64,000 bases of DNA from assembly GCF_032854445.1 (NCBI RefSeq), contig NC_088300.1:620001-684000 (forward strand), given 5' to 3'. The notes below the pieces were generated by a model that worked only from the letters and a program-made list of their open reading frames with translations, was not told where the DNA came from and searched no databases. The position numbers and the translations under genes are program-made. The DNA is from Liolophura sinensis. Taxonomy: Eukaryota > Mollusca > Polyplacophora > Chitonida > Chitonidae. Every line of letters starts with the position of its first letter. Positions within the stretch are counted from its first letter, which is position 1. Below are positions 46,125 through 58,100 of the stretch, in pieces.

Positions 46125-49100
46125 CTACAGCACAACATAACCACACCTCAGTTTGGACTTCAAATCACCTATCTATCACAAAGTGAATGTCTTCAATCTA
46201 CCTACCTGAAGACATATGATTTTATAAGGTTGAAAATGGACTTAATGGGTGGGCTAAAAAAGCTCTGTATCACGCACAGAGCTGATTACTAGTTTAGGTT
46301 CATGTGGGGACAAGCCAAATGCTAATATCAACAAGGCAGTTAAATCAATCAACAAAAATCAGTTAAATTTCGAAAATTACATCAAGTGTAGTGCTTATAC
46401 AATACAGGCAAAGTTTAAAATGTTTTTACAAGCAGAATGACACCTCTTATACAGGAAGGAGAAATCATGCTTAATATCAGACATTTCTCGCCAGGGTGTC
46501 TCCTTATGTAGGATTCGCAACAATAATATACAAGGACGTGCTCAAAACTCATACCCTGATTTGAACCAGGAAGTCCCTCAAATGGTCCTTGAATGCTGGG
46601 ATGTCTAGATTAAAGCTGAAGAGGCCCTCAATGAAGACCTTGATTTGGGGTCTGAAAGGAAGAATAGAAATAACGTTAATGACTGGATGACATAAATAAA
46701 CAGAACAGCCTCTGTATGAAGTATTCATCAGTAATCCTGGCAACGAAGGCTGGACCAGGCTGTATGAAGTACACAAGTAATCCTGGCAACGAGGGCTAGG
46801 CCAGACTGTATGAAGTTCATCAGTAATCCTGGCAGCGAGGGCTAGGCCAGGCTGTATGAAGTTCATCAGTAATCCTGGCAACGAGGGCTGGGCCAGGCTG
46901 TATGAAGTTCATCAGTAATCCTGGCAACGAGGGCTAGGCCAGGCTGTATGAAGTACACGAGTAATCCTGGCAACAAGGGCTGGACCAGGCTGTACAAAGT
47001 ACATGAGTAATCCTGGCAACGAGGGCAAGGCCAGGCTGTACGAAGTACATGAGTAATCCTGGCAATGAGGGCTACGCCAGGCTGTACTAGGTAAATGAGT
47101 AATCCTGGCAACGAGGGCTGGGCCAGGCTGTACGAAGTACACGAGTAATCCTGCCAATGAGGGCTGGGCCAGGCTGTATGAAGTACACAAGTAATCCTGG
47201 CAACAAGGGCTGGGCCAAGCTGTATGATGTACATGAGTAATCCTGACAATGAAGGCTAGGCCGGGCAGTTGGTCAAAAGTTCATGTGATATGGTTTAAAT
47301 TAGGTTTGCAATGACGTCTTCGCCAAACTATTCTGGCGTTTACTGCTCACCAGAAAATTGCAGCGACAACTAAATATGCACGGGCTTCAAACAGATCAAG
47401 TTTGCTGCATACACTGTGGCAGCCTATTTTGTACACTATGGCAGCCTATTTTGAAGACCCTGAAAATGATAAATGGTGTAAACATTCTTATGGCACGCCT
47501 TCACAAGGTGCTGTCCTTTCCTTTCATGAATGTCCCATACCTGAATGAAACCCCTGCAGTAAGTCTCACACAAAGGCACAAGTTTACATAGGTGGCTGAC
47601 TGGCTGTGATACGTACTCATTGAGGTGAGGGAAAGCTGCTTTGAGCAGGTTTAACAGAAACTGCTGGATGTAGGGGATGTTCTGGTTGGGTCCGATGTCC
47701 TGCCCCAGAGCGACAGTTATCTTCCCAGCCTCTAGTAAACTGAACATGTATGCCAGGATGGTGGCATGCATCGTCAAACCTAAACAAGCAAACAAACAAC
47801 CAAGTTAGTCAGGAGTCTATGATGTGGCACACTCACAATAAAATGTCATGTTTTTGTCCCTGTAGGAGATAACTGCACAATAATTAATGGTTTACATCAG
47901 AACAGTATGCGATGATTTATTTGTGCAAAGTTACAGTAATGAAAATTATAACATGTTAATAATTCAAAATTACAGTTCTTTTCCAAACATTTTGATGTAT
48001 AATTTCCCAGCATGTTTCTTATTAAACAAAAGAATAGGGTCCAACCTGCAGTGTGTGAGCTGTCCGTGACCACAGAGAAGATATGCTGTAAGATGTCCGT
48101 GAAGTAGGTGCTGTAGAAACTCTGGGCAGCCGTCTCCTCATCGGCAATGTTCTGCAGTAACTTGTACAGGATGTCCAGACCAATGTCTGCTACATTCCTC
48201 ATTGTGTGTTTGAATGCCCAAATAATAGAGTCCAACACCAGCTTAAACTTAGGCGCTGAGATACTGAGTAGAGCTGCAAACAGAATCACGCACGGGTCAA
48301 CCAGATACGCAGAAAATAAAAACCTTTACTTTCACACGGACATTTCAAAAACACCGACGACAAAAAAGTTTTCTTTTGGCCCTTGTAACAAAATTGTCTT
48401 TTTTTTTTCAATGTTAAACGCTTAATACATATTCCCTGCAGTTACAAGATGGAAGTGACAATACTCCCAGACACATCTGTGGGCAGTGTGAAAAGACAGT
48501 AAATGTTGGGTGAAATCTTACCATGAAAACAGTTTGAGTTGACCGCTTGCAGTAGCACAAAGAAGTTTGTTCTGTGTTCTGGGAACTCCTCGAAATCCTA
48601 TGAAAACATAATATCATGTAAAAACAGGATTCATGAAAAAGCAGTTTGCCCCTGGTTAGTCTCTTCTCACACAGTGCTAAGTTTTAACTTATTTGCAACT
48701 AATAACCTTTAACAGAAACCAGATAAGCAGAACCACAAACAAGACTAGGAAATGAATATTGAACAATCTGGAAATTTGGTCCTGAACCAAAAAAATTGCG
48801 GGGTTTCATTCTACATCTGGTTGACAACTACTTTATTTATCATGTCCAGAGTACATTCAAACACTGCATTGAAGACCTGTGGGAGCTACATCCGGTTGAC
48901 AACTTACTTTATTTATCATGTCCAGAGTACACTCAAACACTGCATCGAAGACCTGTGGGAGCTACATCCGGTTGACAACTTACTTTATTTATCATGTCCA
49001 GAGTACACTCAAACACTGCATCGAAGACCTGTGGGAGCTACATCCAGTTGACAACTTACTTTATTTATCATGTCCAGAGTACATTCAAACACTGCATCGA

Positions 49101-52100
49101 AGACCTGTGGGAGCTACATCCGGTTGACAACTTACTTTATTTATCATGTCCAGAGTACATTCAAACACTGCATTGAAGACCTGTGGGAGCTACATCCGGT
49201 TGACAACTTACTTTATTTATCATGTCCAGAGTACATTCAAACACTGCATTGAAGACCTGTGGGAGCTACATCCGGTTGACAACTTACTTTATTTATCATG
49301 TCCAGAGTACATTCAAACACTGCATCGAAGACCTGTGGGAGCTACATCCGGTTGACAACTTACTTTATTTATCATGTCCAGAGTACATTCAAACACTGCA
49401 TCGAAGACCTGTGGGAGCTACATCCGGTTGACAACTTACTTTATTTATCATGTCCAGAGTACATTCAAACACTGCATCGAAGACCTGTGGGAGCTACATC
49501 CGGTTGACAACTTACTTTATTTATCATGTCCAGAGTACATTCAAACACTGCATCGAAGACCTGTGGGAGCTACATCCGGTTGACAACTTACTTTATTTAT
49601 CATGTCCAGAGTACATTCAAACACTGCATCGAAGACCTGTGGGAGCTACATCCGGTTGACAACTTACTTTATTTATCATGTCCAGAGTACATTCAAACAC
49701 TGCATCGAAGACCTGTGGGAGCTACATCCGGTTGACAACTTACTTTATTTATCATGTCCAGAGTACATTCAAACACTGCATCGAAGACCTGTGGGAGCTA
49801 CATCCGGTTGACAACTTACTTTATTTATCATGTCCAGAGTACATTCAAACACTGCATCGAAGACCTGTGGGAGCTACATCCGGTTGACAACTTACTTTAT
49901 TTATCATGTCCAGAGTACATTCAAACACTGCATTGAAGACCTGTGGGAGCTACATCCGGTTGACAACTTACTTTATTTATCATGTCCAGAGTACATTCAA
50001 ACACTGCACTGAAGACCTGTGGGAGCTACATCCGGTTGACAACTTACTTTATTTATCATGTCCAGAGTACATTCAAACACTGCACTGAAGACCTGTGGGA
50101 GCTACATCCGGTTGACAACTTACTTTATTTATCATGTCCAGAGTACATTCAAACACTGCATCGAAGACCTGTGGGAGCTACATCCGGTTGACAACTTACT
50201 TTATTTATCATGTCCAGAGTACATTCAAACACTGCATTGAAGACCTGTGGGAGCTACATCTGGTTGACAACTACTTTATTTATCATGTCCAGAGTACATT
50301 CAAACACTGCATTGAAGACCTGTGGGAGCTACATCCGGTTGACAACTTACTTTATTTATCATGTCCAGAGTACATTCAAACACTGCATCGAAGACCTGTG
50401 GGAGCTACATCTGGTTGACAACTTACTTTATTTATCATGTCCAGAGTACATTCAAACACTGCATTGAAGACCTGTGGGAGCTACATCCGGTTGACAACTT
50501 ACTTTATTTATCATGTCCAGAGTACATTCAAACACTGCATTGAAGACCTGTGGGAGCTACATCTGGTTGACAACTACTTTATTTATCATGTCCAGAGTAC
50601 ATTCAAACACTGCATCGAAGACCTGTGGGAGCTACATCCGGTTGACAACTTACTTTATTTATCATGTCCAGAGTACATTCAAACACTGCATCGAAGATCT
50701 GTGGGATATCCTTCAACACATGGCTCTGAAACAGGTCAGTAAAGATTAGACTCGCATTCACAGCTTAGGCAGCAGGCAACCGAAATGAAACCGCCATGGA
50801 ATGAATAGTTTATTTATTTATTTGACTGGTGTTTTACGCCGTATTCAAGAATATTTTACTTATGGTCAGTGGCCAGCATTATGGTGTGAGAAAACCGGGC
50901 AGTGCCCAGGGGAAGCCCACGACAATTCGCAGGTTGCTGGCAGACCTGGAATAAATAATAAAATATCAAACACTGCTATTAAATCAAAAGTAACACAAGA
51001 ATACAACAAGCATGTGAAATGAGAATTACAATACTCTCCAGGAAAGACCAGATCCAGAAATTTTGCCCTGAATTTCACTATCTGACCCTCAACAATAAAT
51101 GAATGTGACAAATCTGAAGTTCCAATAACTTCATACTTTGGCTAAGCCACAAAACAAACTGCAAATTAACTAGAAGTGAATGGTTATCTCTGAAACCTGC
51201 TTCAGCTTACCTCCAGCTTGTTGACTATTGTAGCCATGGTACTGAGAACTTCTGGTTCTCTTGCTGCTGGCACATTTCTCTGGTAATCTCTCAACACTGC
51301 ATCCAGTAAAGGTGGGATGAAGTTCTCTGCCACCTGAAAGTGAAAAGTCCACATCAGTCCGGAGTGCTGTTCAGAAAGCTGAGGAGATGATCCATTCTAC
51401 CTGTTGTCTCACCATCTAACATGCAGCAAGAAGAATGACATCCCTATTTATTACGCTGTACTAGAAACAGATTTCAATATTTTGCAGCAAAAAGAATTTG
51501 AACAATTCCAATTCTTAATGTATATAGTCCGAGGTGTTACAGTTGATGGACCTTGTTAACTTACCATGACCATATCATTGGAGCGGCTCACCCAGGTTGA
51601 GATGAGTTTGAGGGTTTCCTTCTTGACAGTCCTCATGCTACGGATCAGAGGCTGTTTGGTGACGCTCTCCCCGTTAGTAGCGATGGCGCTGCTGATATTT
51701 TCACTCATCACCTTGTACACATTCAGCATGTCCAGGTACACACGACCAAGCTACAACACAGCACCGCAGCCACTTATACGGCAGGTATGACAATGCAGTA
51801 ATCTTATACAGATAGCCTTATATTTTAAATCTTCAAGAATTTCCTCACTTGATAATAAAGATTTTATGGTATATTCAAGTTTGCATTATCTTGACATTAA
51901 CAGAAAACGGGTGGCAAAACCACAAAAATAAATCATTCCACAGTCTGCAGAGAGAGACTGTAGCACAATGCTGGCATGTCTGACTCACCTGTACCACATA
52001 GGGATGGCCTAGAGCTTTACAAGCTCGTACATTTGTTTTCAAAATATTGCCCAACTGCTTTACAGCATCAGGGTCCTTCAGCACTTCAAAATTCTGAAAA

Positions 52101-55100
52101 TGGCAAGAAAATAGTATCAGCTCATTTCCCATGGTTTATAGTGCAATAGTGAATCATCACTGTAAAAGAACAAAAAAAACAACAACAAACAATGAGATAC
52201 ATCAATGTTTGTTATTAAATTCCTTCACAAGCACTCATTTGCCCAACTTCACACTTGACAGGTGTTTTGTTAAAGACACATGCAAGCGCACGGCCATTTA
52301 GTGAAGGACTTAGTGAAAAATGAGTCATAAAGCCGCCACAAGTCTCTACCAAGTACTGCCTTAAGCGCGTTTAGGATTGTACACAAAACCTGTATTTCCC
52401 ATATCTCCAAAGGCATTTTAAGTGAAAGTAAAACAGTTTCTGATAAATCTTTCAGTGGGCTCGAGACTAGTTGAGCTAAAAACATTCCAAATTTGCTGAA
52501 TGGTGTGCTTCTCTCTAAGGTTCCTTCGTAACTTTGAAAGTTTAAGCAATAAACTTACCACATATAAATATCTGGACAAATGTTAGTATTTTGCTTACGT
52601 GAGTGGCTCGGTTAATGATTCCATCCCAGACTTGGTTAGGTAACATCATATACTTCTCCACCAAATGTTCCTGAGCCATGGAATCTGTCTGAGCACTGAT
52701 CATAAAGCCCACCGCCTCATAAAATGTGTGCACCTTCAAACAAATAACAGAAGAATGTGTCAAGGACTGATGTCCAAAGCATCAAAAAATGTTCTAAATT
52801 GTCCTTTATCTCTCAAATAAGACTTACACAAATTAATAAATCATCAGCTGGTACACAAAATAATTTGTTTGTCTTCATACATATTACCTTCAAGGAAGAT
52901 ACAAGATAAGGATAAATGATAACTTTACTGAGGTAAAACGTATCTATTGCAGACTAGTTTTTTGTACCTGTTGAGGCTGGAGGTCACATATGATTGTGTT
53001 GATGCCATTGAGGATTTCCTCTATGAACGGCATGACTTCTCCCACCTGCACTTGTACAAAGTGACGTCGACATTTCTGAGCAATTTTAATAAATGTGTCA
53101 CACGCCATGTCCTGAACACCATCATGGGTTTCTGTGAATCAGACAAGTGTATACAGAGTGACAAACGCCAAGCTCTTCACAGTGCAAACCTTCGTAAATA
53201 CAGCTAAGATTACTGTACTGAAAGGTATTCTTTACATTTGTCTTTTTTTTTTCAATTTTCACATACACGAAATCAGTTTAAATTAATTATACATATAATT
53301 ACTTCACGTTTTAATAAAATATTCAGTATGGCCAACAAAACTATAAGTAACATATTTTTCATACAAAAGGATCAAAAGTAACTTACCGTGCATAAATTCA
53401 AACAGTTTGTTTACAACGGTCTTGAGGAACTTCCAGTGAGCCCGCAGAAACCTGGGATATTGTCCCACAACATACATAATGTTAGAAGCTATAATAGCCT
53501 TGTTGTCCTTGCCTCTCTTCTGTTCACACAGGCCAAGCAAGTCCTGCCAGCAGAAAATTCAAACTGAACCAATGGTGTAGGCCCATTGAGATCATCCAGT
53601 GACACAGGTTAGCGGTGTGATTGATGATCTACACACAACTGTTACCCAACAAAATATCCAAGGATTACTCAATGAAAACTAATTTCATTGGGTTTCTTGA
53701 CAGAGCACAAACGTTCTGTTCTTGCAGAGTGCATCAACAACTACTACAACAAGATATGGCAGTGTGAAAAAAAAATTAATGCTTGCTTAACTTTTTTTTC
53801 ATTCAGTGGGAATCACTTTCACAAAAGATTTTTTCAGTGTGTTTTTCATCACTTTTCAAAACTATGGTAGTCATAATAGAAACACAAACTTCAAACTTAC
53901 CTTTATGACTGTCACCAGAAATCGCTTTTCATCATCCTCATGCATTGCACCACTTATTGACCCTATAGCCCAGCATAACTGTCAGAGAGACAACATATAC
54001 TACATAGTGACAAACTTCATAGATCTTAAGGGGAGCAAATAAAACTGTGCTTCAACTAAAATCTGACTTTGGGCGCTCAAGATTTCTTCCACCCATAAAC
54101 TTAACTGCAGAAGTGATAAATTTCTGAGCAAAGCATTAAACACCAATCTAAAAAATAAATTAACACATAAACGACTTGAAATCTGTAAACTCAACTTTTA
54201 CCACACACCAGCTGGCGTGAATGTCGCCATTCTTAAGAGACAATATAGGTCTAGAAATAGGGATACCACAAATCTGAATACCAGAAACGGAGATTTTGCG
54301 TGAATGTTTGTGCAAGCAGGCTGTGGTCATACATACCGTGTTGAGATTTTTCCAGGACCACTCTGAACCGTTTACTTGGTTGTGTAACTTCTCTGTCATA
54401 ATAGCCTCCGTGTCAGCATAGTCCAAATGAGTTAAATACACTGTTAACAAATAACATGCAGCTGCATCAGCAAACCCATATATATTTAATGTTCTCTATC
54501 TGTCTTTTTGAAAGTTTCTTCTTCACACGTCTACATGCCACATCGTTAATAGACTCAAATGAGCTTAACCATCATAACAAAAATTTCACTTGTATGACAA
54601 CAGCCACCATTATGGTGGAAGGAAACCAGGAAGAGTCTTGGCAAACCCTTGACCATCCCATAAGTTGTTGGTTGACCTTCCCACATCCCGTGATTTGATG
54701 ATAAAATTAAATTCTCATTATGTGTCAGACACGACTTACCCAATGTTTCCCTCATACTCTTATACAAATTGATGGAGTCTGTGTCCTTCATGAATTCCCG
54801 CACCACTTCTCCTTGCTCATTTTCCACAACCAATACCTCCTCTGGTTTGGCCATCCGTGAGATCATTACTCGTCTTACCTGCCAGGTTAGAAAGAGATGC
54901 AACTTTAGCACAAAGTATTCCAGGGAAAAGTTTAAACCGTACTTCATACTTTCTTTACACTTCGCATTTAATAAGACGCCGTAGGAATCCTCTATAAATG
55001 GTACTGGTTTGCCATCTAATCAACCACATTTTGCGAAAACATGAAAAGAACTGTGCTGATTTTCTGTATTTTGCACTTCTCAACCGTAGATCCACTTACC

Positions 55101-58100
55101 TTGGTAAGCTGAGGATTGTAAAGCTGGCGTCGAATGGGCATCTCTCCATGCTGTTTGCCCAGTATTAATGGTGAAGGGGCCATGGGAAAAGGACTCTCTC
55201 TGTACAAATCAGCTGCCAACGTATTCCAGTACTCCAGACAAATTTTGAAAATCTCCACTTCTTCTACTTCTGAGATGAGGATGAGGTAATGTAGGGCCTG
55301 GTGAGAAGAAAACCATGTTATTTTAAGGTATACTTTTCTAAATATCTTTTAGACCATTGCCAACATATTCAGTGCAGCACAAATTACATGATCATCTTGT
55401 GCATTTATTTCCTTTGGATCCATCTTCAGTTTTATTTTCTTGTCCAAGCAAGTGATATATGGTGTCCACCTGGCCATAAAACTTCCTTTCCTGTAGGCAG
55501 AAGCCCTGTGGCAAGGTTGGTTTGCTCAAATCTTGCTTCATGAAGCAGTGGTAATTTAGGAAACACAGACAGAAGATGCATGTCACCATAGTAAATGTAC
55601 TCAGTGTAACTTTGCAAAAGCCTTGTAAAACAAATCCTAGGACTCCAACTCACTGTAGTTTGACTTGACATATCCCATGTTATTCTATTCATCCTACTGT
55701 TTTACGCTGTACTCGAAAATATTTCACCGATTTGAAAGCGAGAGGGGGTCCTGTTTATAATATCACAGGCTGTAATGTACATGTAAGTGTGACCTCACAA
55801 CATAAACATTTACTCAAATACTGGATAGCCAGACTGGGAATCTGCATCACGCCTATTCGGATTTCACAACAGTCCAAACTATGCCAGAGGACTGAAGTAT
55901 TGTTTCTAGTTTGTTTCCTTCGTCGGGAAGTGACTAATGTTGTAGGAGAGATAACTGCATGTGTCCTCACCTCCATCAGCGTAGGGTGTAAGTCCTGTTT
56001 CCTCTCTATCAGCTGAGCATGCTCTTTCAAGTAGGTGCATAAAAACAGGCTCAAATTCTGGATAAAGTTTTGTTCATCATCGCTTCCCCTCTGGTAAGCC
56101 TCTCGGATATTTGTCTCCAATGGCAACATCTGAAATGAAAGGAGAACCAATTAGAGCCTTCCACCAATGCGGACATAAAAACCTTCCAGCTGTGGGCAAA
56201 AGAACTTATGAAACAGAAGTCAACACCTCGTCTGGAATACCAATGCAGAGATATGAAACCTTCCAGATATGGGCAAAAGAACTTATGAAACAGAAGTCAA
56301 CACCTCATCTGGAATACCAATGCAGAGATATGAAACCTTCTAGATGTGGACAAAAGAACTTGTGAAACAGAAGTCAACACCTCGTCTGGAATACCAATGC
56401 AGAGATATGAAACCTTCCAGATGTGGACAAAACAACTTGTGAAACAGAAATCAACACCTCTTCTGGAATACCAATGCAGAGATATGAAACCTTCCAGATG
56501 TGGACAAAACAACTTGTGAAACAGAAGTCAACACCTCATCTGGAATACCAATGCAGAGATAGGAAACCTTCCAGATGTGAGCAAAAGAACTTATGAAATA
56601 GAGGTCAACACCTCGTCTGGAATACCAATGCAGAGATATGAAACCTTCCAAATGTGGGCATAATAACTTATGAAACAAAAGTCAACTCCTCGTCTGGAAT
56701 TTATTTATATAATTGCTGACCCAAGGATATTGAACTATCAACAAATTCAAATCGTAAACAACAAGAAAAAAAATTTAGTTATATTTAAGGATGATATGCA
56801 GACTTATCGGTTGCATCCTCACAGTTAACAGATGCAGATCCCCAAGTCATTATCAACAATGGTGGAACTGTTTACCTGTTTCAGTTGACATCTCATGCAG
56901 TCCAGGCTTACTTTCATCAAATGACATGACAGATTTTCCCTGTTTCAGTTACAATTGTCTGAGACAGCTCATGCAGTCCAGGCTTACTTTCATCAAATGA
57001 CATGACAGACTTTCCCTGTTTCAGTTACAATTGTCTGAGACAGCTCATGCAGTCCAGGCTTACTTTCATCAAATGACATGACAGACTTTCCCTGTTTCAG
57101 TTACAATTGTCTGAGACAGCTCATGCAGTCCAGGCTTACTTTCATCAAATGACATGATAGACTTTCCCTGTTTCAGTTACAATTGTCTGAGACAGCTGAT
57201 GCAGTCCAGGCTTACTTTCATCAAATGACATGACAGACTTTCCCTGTTTCAGTTACAATTGTCTGAGACAGCTCATGCAGTCCAGGCTTACTTTCATCAA
57301 ATGACATGAAAGACTTTCCCTGTTTTAGTTGCAACTGTCAGAGACATCTCATGCAGTCCAGACTTACTTTCATCAAATGACATGACAGACTTTCCCAGTT
57401 TTAGTTACAATTGTCTGAGACATCTCGTGCAGTCCAGGCTTACTTTCATCAAATGACATGACAGACTTTCCCTGTTTCAGTTACAATTGTCTGAGACAGC
57501 TCATGCAGTCCAGGCTTACTTTCATCAAATGACATGACAGACTTTACCTGTTTCAGTTACAATTGTCTGAGACAGCTCATGCAGTCCAGGCTTACTTTCA
57601 TCAAATGACATGAAAGACTTTCCCTGTTTTAGTTACATCTGTCCAGGACATCTCATGCAGTCCAGACTTACTTTCATCAAATGACATGACAGACTTTACC
57701 TGTTTTAGTTACGGCTGCCAGAGACATCTCATGCAGTCCAGGCTTACTTTCATCAAATGACATGACAGACTATAACTTTGTTCAGGTGTGTCACTGTGAG
57801 AATGAACATTTGCAGCAGACTTATTTTTATCAAATTGTGTGACTTACCTGTTTCAACTGTGTCATTGTCAGAGTGAACAGCTGGATAAACTGTTCATCAT
57901 ACTGTAATACTTGAACACCAGCTGTCGAAACAGAAAGTGCAAACTAATATAGGCCCATGTTACTGTAAGCAATTCCACTTGTACTAGGTAGATTCTAGTT
58001 AAAAATTACAATGTTATAATTTGGCGTCCATTGATCGTAAGATTATCCCCGATTACTTTTTCAATATTTTGAAGAAATATCAATAAAATGCTAACATTAA

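Noticed and set aside
48805..50698. CRISPR-like array (regular 76-base repeats)
   Set aside because: There are no unique spacers between repeats; the whole unit repeats and matches an adjacent coding exon in a eukaryotic gene.
48752..50749. Series of 60-100 codon plus-strand frames ([16 protein letters not shown])
   Set aside because: Antisense reading of the XPO1 exon 19 array; each frame is the same 76-base unit and ends after a few units.
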